From Oscillospiraceae bacterium (GTDB lineage: Bacteria > Bacillota > Clostridia > Oscillospirales > Ruminococcaceae), in assembly GCA_016296505.1 (NCBI GenBank), contig JAEDJD010000002.1, positions 97,972 to 161,971 on the forward strand: a stretch of DNA of 64,000 nucleotides, read 5' to 3'. A program made the translations under genes and the position numbers. Shown here in pieces: positions 8,127 through 17,400 of the stretch (the first letter of the stretch is position 1; every line of letters starts with the position of its first letter). The notes below the pieces were generated by a model. It saw only the letters and a program-made list of their open reading frames with translations. It was not told where the DNA came from and did not search any database.

Positions 8127-9407
8127 ATGAAACGCTTAAACGGCATTCGATTGCTCCAGAGCAAACGTGCGCAAAATAAACAGATTACTGTTCTTCCGCT
8201 GCCGAAGCGCGTCCGTCTCCCGATGCTGATGCATATGGGCGAACCGTGCGTACCGGCTGTACAGGCTGGCGAATATGTTTATGTCGGTCAGGAGATCGGT
8301 AAAGCGGAATCGGAACAGTCCGTCCCGATTCATGCGAGCGTTTCCGGTACGGTCGCGCAGATTTCCGAATATACGCTGACGGATGGCAGACAGGTTCCGT
8401 GTATTGAAATCGAACCGGACGGTATGCAGGTGATACATCCCGACTGTGTTCCCCCAACAATCTCAACCCAGCAGGAACTTGCTGACGCCGCAAGAAATTC
8501 CGGCTGCGTCGGACTCGGCGGATCCGGTGACCTTACTTATCAGAAATTCAGCCGGCAGGAGAACATAACCGTTCTGGTACTGAACGGCGCGGAATGCGAA
8601 AAGCATCTCGCTTCTGATTTGCGGCAAATGGTCGAAAATGCTGAACAGATTATCTCCGGCGCCGCGATGATTCAGAAAATCATGAAAATCAAAGAGGTTC
8701 TGATCGGCGTACAGTCTAACCGTCCTGCCGCGGTACAGGCTTTGTCGCAAGCCGCTGAATCATACAAAAATATTACGGTCTGTCCGCTGCCCCCCTTATA
8801 TCCGCAGGGCGAGAAAAAAGTCCTCGTGTTTCATACAACCGGCATGGTTGTGCCAGAGGGCAAAGAGCCGGAGGATATCGGCGTGCTTGTGCTGAATGTC
8901 AGTACCTGCGCTTTTTTGTACCAATATAGTCAGACCGGTATCCCACTCGTCGAGCGCGTTGTCACCGTTGACGGCAATGCCGTGCCAAAGGCGCGTAATC
9001 TGCTCGTTCCGATCGGAACGCCGATTTCCGATGTCCTCAATCACGCAGGCTGCGAGCTTGACCTTGTAAAGCAAGTCTATTCGGGCGGTACGATGATGGG
9101 CGTCAGCTATCCGACCATGCAGGCTTCCATTGTAAAGCCGCAAAACGGCTTGATCGCCATGAAAACGCTTCCCAAAGAAAAAAATGCGTCGGATTGCATC
9201 CGCTGCGGCAGATGCGTCCGCGTCTGTCCGATGCAACTCAATCCAACCGATCTGGATCGCGCGTATCAGCTTCGAGATGTCCGGACGCTGACTGCGCTGC
9301 ATACCGGTCTTTGTATGAGCTGCGGCTGCTGTTCTTATGTCTGTCCAGCCAACCGTCCGCTTACCGATACCATCCGACAGGCGAAAACGCTGCTGTCGAA
9401 TGAATGA
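8127..9407 (+). CDS. rnfC: RnfC-like electron transport subunit
   Basis: 426 residues. Residues about 30-100 form the biotinyl-lipoyl-like N-terminal domain (YVYVGQEIGKAES, IHASVSGTV). VLNGAECEKHLASD and LYPQGEKK are the RnfC core motifs, and two ferredoxin-type [4Fe-4S] motifs follow: CIRCGRCVRVCP and CMSCGCCSYVCP. The usual glycine-rich GxGGAGFPTHVK loop that binds NADH/FMN reads GLGGSGDLTYQK, so nicotinamide or flavin binding may be altered. In the complete Rnf complex this subunit oxidises or reduces NAD and couples to ferredoxin and ion pumping. It is followed directly by rnfD, but rnfG, E, A and B are absent here. Confidence 0.87.
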   Translation: MKRLNGIRLLQSKRAQNKQITVLPLPKRVRLPMLMHMGEPCVPAVQAGEYVYVGQEIGKAESEQSVPIHASVSGTVAQISEYTLTDGRQVPCIEIEPDGMQVIHPDCVPPTISTQQELADAARNSGCVGLGGSGDLTYQKFSRQENITVLVLNGAECEKHLASDLRQMVENAEQIISGAAMIQKIMKIKEVLIGVQSNRPAAVQALSQAAESYKNITVCPLPPLYPQGEKKVLVFHTTGMVVPEGKEPEDIGVLVLNVSTCAFLYQYSQTGIPLVERVVTVDGNAVPKARNLLVPIGTPISDVLNHAGCELDLVKQVYSGGTMMGVSYPTMQASIVKPQNGLIAMKTLPKEKNASDCIRCGRCVRVCPMQLNPTDLDRAYQLRDVRTLTALHTGLCMSCGCCSYVCPANRPLTDTIRQAKTLLSNE

Positions 9408-9420
9408 AAGGAGATTTGAT

Positions 9421-10371
9421 TTGCATAAGCTTTCTCTCGAATCAGCTCCGCATATCCATAGCAAATCGTCGTCCACACTGATTATGCTTCTGGTGATTCT
9501 GGCGCTGCTCCCGTCCGCAGTGAACGGCTACGTCAATTACGGCAGACGAGCTTGCCTCATTTTGTTGACAACCGTAATCAGCGCCGTCGTGTTTGAAGCA
9601 GTGAGCAGTTTTTTGATTCGCCATAAGCTGACCGTCAAGGATTTGAGCGCGGTCGTGACCGGATTGACGATCGGTATGCTTCTGCCGCCTGACTTCCCAC
9701 TCTGGAAAGCGGCGCTCGGCAGCTTCATTGCAATCGTCATTGTAAAGCAGCTCTTTGGCGGTATCGGCAGAAATCTGGCGAATCCTGCCGGTACTGCTTG
9801 GATTGCACTGTATTTGCTGTTTACAAAGGATATGACTACTTGGCGGATTCCGGATAGCGGCGCTGTGACTCGCGTTACGCCCATGCTGACCGGAAACGCG
9901 CCCTATTGGGATCTGCTGCTCGGAAATTACGCAAGCTATATCGGTACGGGTTGTGCGATTGCATTGCTGCTCGGTGCGGTATTCCTCTGCTTTGCCGGCA
10001 TCCTCTCTCCCGCTGCGCCGCTTGGTTTTCTCGGTGCGTTTGCGCTGGCGTCGTTTGCTTCTGGCTGCGATCCGCTTTCGGAGGTTCTCACTGGCAGTAT
10101 CGTACTGGCAGCTTGCTTTATGGCTTCAGATTATACCACTACGCCGTTTTCTGCCTTCGGTAAGCTGCTGTTTGGCATCGGATGCGGTGTTCTGGCATTT
10201 TTAATCCGACAGTTTGGCGGCTATGCCGATAGCGCTGTATTTGCGGTCGTGACGATGAATCTGTTTACGCCTTGGCTGAATCGTATCACAAGAAAACGCC
10301 CATTCGGCGCAGAAATCTTGCATAAACGCAAAAAACATATGGCAAATCAGCCTGAAAATGTTACAATCTGA
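9421..10371 (+). CDS. rnfD: RnfD-like membrane subunit
   Basis: 316 residues from a TTG start at 9421, chosen because AAAGGAG lies 7 bases upstream and the longer frame (from 9337) overlaps rnfC. FGGIGRNLANPAG and DMTTW are RnfD motifs. The covalent-FMN motif that usually reads DAVSGATP is DSGAVTRVTP: the acceptor Thr before Pro is kept but Ser-Gly-Ala is replaced, so recognition by the flavin transferase ApbE is doubtful. Multiple membrane segments fill the protein. It directly follows rnfC (13-base gap); the next gene is unrelated. Confidence 0.85.
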   Translation: MHKLSLESAPHIHSKSSSTLIMLLVILALLPSAVNGYVNYGRRACLILLTTVISAVVFEAVSSFLIRHKLTVKDLSAVVTGLTIGMLLPPDFPLWKAALGSFIAIVIVKQLFGGIGRNLANPAGTAWIALYLLFTKDMTTWRIPDSGAVTRVTPMLTGNAPYWDLLLGNYASYIGTGCAIALLLGAVFLCFAGILSPAAPLGFLGAFALASFASGCDPLSEVLTGSIVLAACFMASDYTTTPFSAFGKLLFGIGCGVLAFLIRQFGGYADSAVFAVVTMNLFTPWLNRITRKRPFGAEILHKRKKHMANQPENVTI

Positions 10372-10387
10372 TTACAAATCTTCTAAT

Positions 10388-10416
10388 TTGCAATTTTGCA
10401 CTTGACAAAATTGCAA
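10388..10416. promoter_or_regulatory. Perfect 11-bp inverted repeat, probable operator
   Basis: TTGCAATTTTG (10388-10398) and CAAAATTGCAA (10406-10416) are exact reverse complements with a 7-base spacer. The repeat covers the -35 box of the promoter at 10402, just upstream of a ribbon-helix-helix protein gene, a classic layout for autorepression. Confidence 0.7.
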
Positions 10417-10430
10417 TTTTTTTTTATACT
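10402..10430 (+). promoter_or_regulatory. Sigma-A promoter of the ribbon-helix-helix gene
   Basis: Consensus TTGACA, 17 bases, TATACT. The -35 hexamer lies inside the inverted repeat at 10388-10416. Confidence 0.8.
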
Positions 10431-10472
10431 GATGTCATACCACACGTTTGCTGACTGAATGGAGGGACTGAT

Positions 10473-11099
10473 ATGAAGCAAATTACATTTAATCTGCCTG
10501 ATGAACTGGCTCAGAAATTTGAACTCGCAATGCAGCTGACTGGCGCGAACCGCGACGCGCTCGGAGAGGAATTCGTCCGCAGCTACCTTGCCAGAGCGTT
10601 ACAATCTGCTGCCGATGAGTTCCGCGTGCCGGAAGCGCCAAAGCCGCAGCCCAATGTACAGCCGCAGCAAACCGCCGCGCAGAATGTTTGTCCGGAAACG
10701 CACTCCAATGTGCGTGCTGACAGTGCTGCACAGGCGCAGAATCGTTCTGCCGTCAATCAATCCCGCATTCCCCGTACTGAATGGGAATGGGGCAAGGCAA
10801 TTAACCGGATTCCGCGCTGGGCTAGAAATCCGCAGCAGAATAATCATAAGATTCTGCGCGCTTTCTTTGAATTAAAACACGAAATCGGCAACGTGACGCT
10901 CGAAGCGCTCCGCCGCCGCTGCTCTGAACCCAATGAGCATCCGAACACCTATGTTCCGCATTTTGACAACAATTTTTCGCAGATGAAATTCGATAACGGC
11001 AATTCGCACGGAAAGGTTTTTGAGGAGCATAACGGCTATATTACAATCTGGGATCGTATCAGCGATACGCTCCAGAAATACCGTGATTTCTTTGAATAA
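10473..11099 (+). CDS. Ribbon-helix-helix protein with unknown C-terminal domain
   Basis: 208 residues. The first 45 residues (MKQITFNLPDELAQKFELAM...ANRDALGEEFVRSYLARAL) fit a ribbon-helix-helix DNA-binding fold. A low-complexity Gln/Ala/Pro linker (about 50-95) leads to a C-terminal domain of about 110 residues beginning RIPRTEWEWGKAINRIPRWA, which I do not recognise; a similar winged-helix-like arrangement occurs in proteins that control restriction or phage genes, but that is a guess. The start follows GGAGGGACTGAT. It is probably an autoregulated transcription factor given the palindrome over its promoter. Confidence 0.7.
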   Translation: MKQITFNLPDELAQKFELAMQLTGANRDALGEEFVRSYLARALQSAADEFRVPEAPKPQPNVQPQQTAAQNVCPETHSNVRADSAAQAQNRSAVNQSRIPRTEWEWGKAINRIPRWARNPQQNNHKILRAFFELKHEIGNVTLEALRRRCSEPNEHPNTYVPHFDNNFSQMKFDNGNSHGKVFEEHNGYITIWDRISDTLQKYRDFFE

Positions 11100-11108
11100 T
11101 TCGCATCA

Positions 11109-11132
11109 GGAAGCGGAGTTTTCTTCGCTTCC
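11109..11132 (+). terminator. Probable terminator hairpin
   Basis: GGAAGCG (11109-11115) pairs with CGCTTCC (11126-11132), followed by a weak T-rich tail, 10 bases after the ribbon-helix-helix gene. Confidence 0.5.
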
Positions 11133-11163
11133 TTGTGTCGTTTGGAAAGGCGGCGTTTTCTAA

Positions 11164-11691
11164 ATGAAACTGAATCCAATCCTTTATATTGTTTGCCCGC
11201 TGCCCCTTATCTGCTGCGGCTGTTCTTCCGAATCTGCCAATACCGCCGAAATCGGCAAGCAGTCAGAAACAACCGCTGTCGCTTTGCATTCTCAAACTAC
11301 AACGCAAACGACCGCAGACACCGTTTCACAAGAACATACCACGCTTGCCATTGCTGGCGCTCCCAAACGATTTCAGGGCGGAATCGGCGGCGAACAGGAC
11401 GCCAATACGCCAAAGCCTGAATTTTTTTCGTACTGGTTCCAGCCTGACGCGTTTTCTGCAAGACTTGCCGGCGGAAATTACCAGACCGTTTCCTATCATC
11501 TTTCGGAAGCGTTCCGGCATAATATCGACGAGGAATATTTTCTCTTTGATTATGACGCAGACGGTGATTACGACCTCTATCTGCCTGCTGTTTATGACGA
11601 TCAGCGCGTTTCCAAGTATATGGTTTTTCTTTGGGATTCTGAGAACGAAAAGTTCTGCACAGAGCCGCTGCTAGACATTGACGCAGAATGA
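11164..11691 (+). CDS. Putative lipoprotein
   Basis: 175 residues. A lipoprotein signal peptide ends in the lipobox LICCGC; a Thr-rich linker follows (residues about 40-60). The C-terminal part contains FDYDADGDYDLYLP, which fits a calcium-binding FG-GAP/dockerin-like loop (DxDxDGxxD). It is expected to be anchored on the outer face of the membrane. It lies 42 bases upstream of the GDSL lipoprotein gene on the same strand. No enzyme family is recognised. Confidence 0.7.
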   Translation: MKLNPILYIVCPLPLICCGCSSESANTAEIGKQSETTAVALHSQTTTQTTADTVSQEHTTLAIAGAPKRFQGGIGGEQDANTPKPEFFSYWFQPDAFSARLAGGNYQTVSYHLSEAFRHNIDEEYFLFDYDADGDYDLYLPAVYDDQRVSKYMVFLWDSENEKFCTEPLLDIDAE

Positions 11692-11733
11692 TTTCTGCTG
11701 CTTTGCCCGTATTTTTTCTGAAAGGGGTTTATC

Positions 11734-12675
11734 ATGAAAACGATTCGTACATTTTGTTGCGTTCTGCTTTCCGCGCTGCTGCTGACCGGATGCGCTTCAT
11801 CCGCAGCGGACTCCACTCTGGATTCTGTCGCGGAAGCATCTGCTGTACCATCAGAAAAAAGTCTCGTTACGCTCGGCGATTCCATTTCAATCGGCTACGG
11901 ACTTTCCGACCCGGTGACGGAACGCTATACTACGCTGTTACAGCAAAAACTGCAGTCGCGAGATCATTTGATATGGAACGACTATAATTATGCCGTTTCC
12001 GGCGATGACAGCAGCGACCTCATTCAAAAGCTCAATAACGGCAGAGCGCTGCGCGCCCCGTCTGCGGATACGATCATCCTTTATATCGGCGCAAATAATC
12101 TGCTCGGTGCATATAAGGATTACTTCATGGAAAAAGCCGCGGAAAATAATGTTGATATTTCAAGCCTTACGTCGATGTCAGACGAGGAAATCGAGGACCT
12201 GCAACAGAAATTTACCGACGAAATGCAGGATATGGACGCCGTTATGCAGACCGTACAGGCAAAAATTGACGAGAATCTGCTGCAGCTTGACAGCGATCTC
12301 GAAACAATCTATCAATGGCTCCGGCAGCGGAATGCGGAAGCGGATATCTACGTTTTGAATATCTATAACCCCTATACGGAGGGTATTGTTTCTGAAATGA
12401 CGCCAGAGAGTACTGAGTTTTCCGAATATGCGCAGACGCAGATTGATCGCGCAAATGCTATCATTGCGGAATTCTCCGTCAAACACGACGATCTGATTCC
12501 TGTAGACATTGCCTCCGCGTTTGCAGCGTGCGACCCGATTCCGGTCATTGGAAACGCCGGCTCCGAACCTGAAGCCGAAGATCACGCAATGGAAGCCTAT
12601 GATCCGCATCCGAATTCGGATGGGCAAAAACTGATTGCGGATACCGTCTGGAAGGTCATGGAGTCGAAAACATGA
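11734..12675 (+). CDS. GDSL/SGNH-family lipoprotein esterase
   Basis: 313 residues with a lipobox (LLLTGC). LVTLGDSISIGYG is block I with the catalytic Ser, NNGRALRAPSADTIILYIGANN provides block III (Gly-x-Asn), and YDPHPNSDGQ is block V with the catalytic Asp and His. It should be an extracellular, membrane-anchored esterase or acetylesterase, perhaps acting on acylated plant polysaccharide or peptidoglycan. The start follows AAAGGGG. Its stop overlaps the start of the radical SAM gene (ATGA), so translation is coupled. Confidence 0.83.
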   Translation: MKTIRTFCCVLLSALLLTGCASSAADSTLDSVAEASAVPSEKSLVTLGDSISIGYGLSDPVTERYTTLLQQKLQSRDHLIWNDYNYAVSGDDSSDLIQKLNNGRALRAPSADTIILYIGANNLLGAYKDYFMEKAAENNVDISSLTSMSDEEIEDLQQKFTDEMQDMDAVMQTVQAKIDENLLQLDSDLETIYQWLRQRNAEADIYVLNIYNPYTEGIVSEMTPESTEFSEYAQTQIDRANAIIAEFSVKHDDLIPVDIASAFAACDPIPVIGNAGSEPEAEDHAMEAYDPHPNSDGQKLIADTVWKVMESKT

Positions 12676-13634
12676 AGCATCCGTATTATACGATGAATAC
12701 GTATATGCATGAACGGTTTGGACAGAAAATGCGCAAAATCTGCATTGACGGCGGATTTACCTGTCCAAATCGTGACGGCAGATGCGGTACCGGCGGCTGC
12801 ACTTTCTGCGGCGAACGCGGCGCCGGCGAACAACTCGACGCCTCAAAATCCATCCGGCAGCAGGCAGAAGCCATGCTGCAAAAAGCGGCGCCCGATTCCG
12901 CTTGGATTTTGTATTTTCAGAATTTTACAAATACCTATGCGCCTTTGGACGTTCTGCGGCAGCGCTACGATCAAGCCCTGATTGACGATCGCATCAAGGT
13001 GCTCGATATCGGAACCCGTCCTGATTGTATCACGGAGGAAATCGCCGATCTGCTTGCGGAATACGCGCAGAAATACGAAGTCTGGACGGAGCTTGGTTTG
13101 CAGACCGCAAACGACCGTACCGCAAAGGCGATCAATCGCGGATATGATCTGGAATGCTTTTTGCGCGCTGTCAATCTCCTGAAATCACGCGGTCTGCCGG
13201 TCATTGTACATATCATTCTCGGTCTGCCCAACGAAACGCTCGATGATATTCGCCATACGATTGCTGTTCTGAATCAATGCGGCATTGACGGCATCAAAAT
13301 TCACAGCCTGTTCATCATGAAGGATACGCAGCTTGCCGAGCAATATCTGCGCGGCGAATTTGCGCCGATTTCCATGCAGACCTATATTGATTGGACAGTC
13401 GAAGTCCTGACGCATATCTCACCGGATACCGTTGTCCACCGTATCACCGGAAATTGTCTGCGAGATCGGCTGCTCGCTCCGGATTGGATTTTGCAGCGCG
13501 ATCTGATGATCTGCTCCGTTGACCGGATTATGCTGAGAAATGGCTGGGTACAAGGATGTTTTTATGAAAAGCCGTCTGTTTCATATGGAACAGAGAAATT
13601 GGAAATGATTTGTCGAAAGGACGCAGATACATGA
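12672..13634 (+). CDS. TIGR01212-family radical SAM protein (YtqA/YhcC-like)
   Basis: 320 residues, normal for the family. ICIDGGFTCPNRDGRCGTGGCTFC is the signature, with the cluster cysteines in the C...GGCTFC segment. ELGLQTANDRTAKAINRGYD, HIILGLPNET and KIHSLFIMKDTQLA are further family motifs of the TIM-barrel core. The family is widespread in Firmicutes and gamma-proteobacteria; I know no firmly established reaction. Start and stop overlap the genes on both sides by four bases (ATGA), marking a tight operon GDSL - radical SAM - HAD. Confidence 0.88.
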   Translation: MKHPYYTMNTYMHERFGQKMRKICIDGGFTCPNRDGRCGTGGCTFCGERGAGEQLDASKSIRQQAEAMLQKAAPDSAWILYFQNFTNTYAPLDVLRQRYDQALIDDRIKVLDIGTRPDCITEEIADLLAEYAQKYEVWTELGLQTANDRTAKAINRGYDLECFLRAVNLLKSRGLPVIVHIILGLPNETLDDIRHTIAVLNQCGIDGIKIHSLFIMKDTQLAEQYLRGEFAPISMQTYIDWTVEVLTHISPDTVVHRITGNCLRDRLLAPDWILQRDLMICSVDRIMLRNGWVQGCFYEKPSVSYGTEKLEMICRKDADT

Positions 13635-14299
13635 AATTCAACCAGAAAAAAGCGATCGTTTTCGATCTGGATGGTACCCTGCTCGATACGCTGCAAGACC
13701 TGAAAGATAGTCTGAACGCTGCGCTGAAACAAAATGATCTGCCGGAACGTACTATCGAGGAAGTCCGGCAATTTGTCGGGAATGGTCTCGGAAATCTCAT
13801 TGCGCGCGCGATTCCCGATGGTCGGCAGAATCCGCTGTATCACACGGTACTCGAAGATATGCGGCTGATCTATGCCCAGAACGCCAACCGCACTACCTGC
13901 CCCTATGACGGAATTCCTGCCCTGATTGACGCGCTGCTTGCACGCGGCTATCGGCTTGCCGTAGTCTCCAATAAGCCAGATGAACAGGTAAAAAGCCTTT
14001 GTCAGCTTTATTTTCCGTCCATACCGATCACGGTCGGACAGCGTGCGGATGTCCGTCTGAAACCTGCGCCGGATTCCGTTCTGGAAGCAATCCGGCATCT
14101 TGGCTGTTCCGTCGAAGACGCCGTTTATATCGGAGATTCCGAGGTGGATGTCCAGACAGCGCAAAACGCGCATATTCCATGTATCAGCGTACTCTGGGGC
14201 TTCCGCGATCAAACGCAGCTCCTTGCAGCCGGTGCCGTTCGCTTTGCAGAAACTCCGGCAGAAATGCTCGGTCTCCTTGAATCGTTTTTTGTATATTGA
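13631..14299 (+). CDS. HAD-superfamily phosphatase (phosphoglycolate phosphatase-like)
   Basis: 222 residues. AIVFDLDGTLLDTLQDL is motif I with the nucleophile Asp, VVSNKPDEQVKSL motif II, RLKPAPDSVLEAI motif III (Lys) and VYIGDSEVDVQTA motif IV. The helical cap between residues about 15 and 85 and the order of motifs fit the Gph group. Phosphoglycolate or another small phosphate ester is the likely substrate. The ATG at 13631 overlaps the previous stop and follows AAAGGA; a hairpin terminator follows at 14304. Confidence 0.85.
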   Translation: MKFNQKKAIVFDLDGTLLDTLQDLKDSLNAALKQNDLPERTIEEVRQFVGNGLGNLIARAIPDGRQNPLYHTVLEDMRLIYAQNANRTTCPYDGIPALIDALLARGYRLAVVSNKPDEQVKSLCQLYFPSIPITVGQRADVRLKPAPDSVLEAIRHLGCSVEDAVYIGDSEVDVQTAQNAHIPCISVLWGFRDQTQLLAAGAVRFAETPAEMLGLLESFFVY

Positions 14300-14303
14300 G
14301 ATG

Positions 14304-14340
14304 AAACCGCTGCGAGAACATTGACTTTCTGCAGCGGTTT
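14304..14340 (+). terminator. Terminator of the GDSL-radical SAM-HAD operon
   Basis: AAACCGCTGC (14304-14313) and GCAGCGGTTT (14331-14340) are perfect complements followed by TGAT. The loop contains the -35 box of the next promoter. Confidence 0.7.
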
Positions 14341-14349
14341 TGATATAAT
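14321..14349 (+). promoter_or_regulatory. Sigma-A promoter of the PAS sensor gene, embedded in a terminator
   Basis: TTGACT, 17 bases, TATAAT. The -35 box lies in the loop of the terminator hairpin at 14304-14340. Confidence 0.75.
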
Positions 14350-14409
14350 AATAGATATTTATCGTTCTTACGGGTATTTTGAAGATTATGAGAGAATGGA
14401 GGATGCGGT

Positions 14410-17400
14410 ATGTGGAATCATCAGACTGACCGAATATTTCTGGAAATGCGTGAAGACGCGGTTCTGATCTTTGAACAGGATTCACTGAAGCTGCTCTATC
14501 TGAACCCTGCGGCTGCCCAATATTTTCCCGAAACTGACAGCAGCACTGTATTTTCTGATTTATTTCATCACGAAAAAATTGAGAATATGCTGAAAGCTGC
14601 TGCGGCGTCCGGCAGACTGATCGCATTGCCCATGGAAGAATCCATATGGTTCTCTGAGCGTGCTATGCTCCACTGTATCTGCTCCACATGGGAGGAGCAG
14701 AATGCTTTCGTTCTGACGATTGATAAGCGACATTACAGTACGTCGCCCGAAGCAATGCAAATGATGAAAGCTGTTCTGACATCCGCTTATTTTACTTCCG
14801 TTCGGATTGATACCGTATCCAAACGCGCCGCGATTATCAGCGACAAAAATCTGCTGATGAATACGCAAGCCTGTTTCCCTTCGTACACCCAATACATTGA
14901 AAAATATGCCGAGACCGTTATCCATCCGGAAGATCGCGAACAGTTTCGTACTTGCTTTTCCGAAGCGCAAATGCGACTCTTTCTCGAGGCGAATACCGCC
15001 CCTGCCTGTACCATTCGCCGCGCAGTGGGCGAGGAATATCGCTGGGCTAGCTTTACGCTCGCCGCGCTGAATCAAAATGTCATTTTGCTGTTCGGAAAAG
15101 ATAACAATGAACAGCATCTCGTACAGGAACGCTCCGACCGGTATCGCAGCGAGTTGGAATCCGTTTCTCTCCGCAATAGATATATCCTAAGCGGCGTCAG
15201 AGATATTTTCCGGCTGATGATACACGTGAATTTGTGTACCCATGAAGCTGTATTATGTTCTGTGCATCCGGAGCTGGAACCGTTCTTCTCTCTCGATCGC
15301 GTTTATCAGTACGATGATATCGCTGCCAGACTCATGCATTTTGTGCATCCGGAAGATCGCAAGCAGCTTCAGATTTTTAATGATCTCAAGAGCTTGCCGA
15401 ATTATCTGGATCCGAATGAATCTTCCTTTAATCTGACATATCGCCGGATTTCTGCGCAGCAGGAGCCAAATCCCAATTATAAATGGACGCGCTCTGTATT
15501 TACCGTCATTCAAACAGATAACGGCACGCCGACAGAGGCAATCTATGCCGTTCAGGATGTTGACGCGCAGATGCGTAAGGAAATCGCCGCAAAACGCGCG
15601 CAGGAAACACTCTCGGAACAGTTTTATACCCTCATCCGAAATCGCTATATCTGGTTCATCGACAATGACTACAGCACAAAAATTTCTAAATATTACCGCA
15701 TCGACAACCATAATGTTCTGCCGCCAATTGAATGCCCGTTCGGTCAATTTTTCGAGCAAATTATCATGCCGAATGTACACCCGGATGATTTCAAAAAGGT
15801 TGCCATTTCGCTCCTGCCGATGACCGCGGAAGAAAATTATCAGTTTGGAAAACGTCAGATCTCGATTGATTATCGCAGCAAAATAGGCAATGACTGGCGC
15901 TTTGTACGGGCGGAAATGTATCTGCAAAAGGATGAGGACGATGTTCTGCATACCATGATCTATGTCTCCGATATCGACGACGAGGTTACCAGCAGAAATA
16001 ATCTGACGCGCTCTGAACACGAACAGCTCGAAATGCATCGGAAAGTTGACCATATCCTTTCGGATACCTTTATTCATGTCGGAGAGGTCGATCTCGACGC
16101 CGATACCATCCGGCATTATCGTCTGGTGAATGAAACCCTTGTGCCGGAAGACGATATCAAAAGCTTTCAGGACTATTGCGAGCACTATGCTGAACGCTTT
16201 ATCCATCCGAATCAGCAGCTTGAATTCAATCGTTTCTTTTCATACGAGAGCATTTTGCGCGCTGCTCGCGAAAATAGCGCAGAAACAAAGAAACTGTTCC
16301 TCGTTTCTCCAGAGGAAAACGGAGACTATCTCTGGTGCAATATCGGCATAAAGTTCCTGACCAATGAAAGCGGAAAAAGCTTTGCTTTGACCTATGTTGA
16401 AAACGTCAACGATGAGATCAAGAATCGGGACTCCCATTTGCATTTATTGCAGCAGAAAAAAGAGCAGCTTCTTGCAAGTCTTAGAACAACTGAACGCGCT
16501 AGACTTCGTCGCGCTCACGTTTTCATGAATATTGCAAGCCATTTCCAGCTCGCCCTGAATCAGATTTATGGCGCATTGGACCGCCTTGAACGCGATTTGC
16601 CGGAGGACGCGCGTAAGCATCATGATACCGGTTTGATCTTCACCGCCTGCGAGCAGCTTTCCGCTATGACTTCCTGCTCTAAGGATTTGCTGCTGCTGGA
16701 AAATAATCAGCTCCCGCTTTTGCGTGAGCCGACAAGCCTTTTACATACCATCCGCAAGATTCGCCTGAGTTTTAAAGACTTGTTTGAGAAGAAGAATATT
16801 CATGTGTATACCTACACCACGCAGATCCATGACGAGATCATTCTATGCGATTCGCGGCGCTTCTCATTTATACTGGAAAACGTTTTCTTTAATGTGCTTC
16901 GCTCTCTGCCAGACGACTCCGAAATCACATTCCACCTCGCCGAAACGCCAAGCATGGGCGAGCAGAAAGCTTGGTATGAGTTTTCTCTGATGATGCAGGG
17001 AGACAGCGTTTCATTCGATATGCAAAAAGGACTGCTCTCCCCCATTCCACAGAATGATCCCATGAACTCCGTAGAAGCAGAATTCTTCCTCAATAATCCC
17101 GATTATCATCAGTTTAATATTTATCTGAGCAAACGGCTCATTTCGATTATGGGCGGTACGCTGGAGCTTGTTCCGCTGCCCAATCATGCAAGCGCCGTCG
17201 TACTGCGAATTCCGTTTGATATCCAAAAAAAACCAGTTGTTTTTCCGCTGCGCAAAACGTTCGGAAAGCGCGCGCTGGTCTGGGATTCCCATCAGGCTGC
17301 TGCCATCGCTACCATCGAAATGCTGCGCGAATCCGGAATCCAATGCGATCTGCATTCCGATTTCGAGGGAATCTGCGCGCATCTCAAGCTCGCGGAAACG

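Noticed and set aside
15253..16206. 317-codon minus-strand open frame
   Set aside because: It is a shadow of the PAS sensor gene with no start signal.
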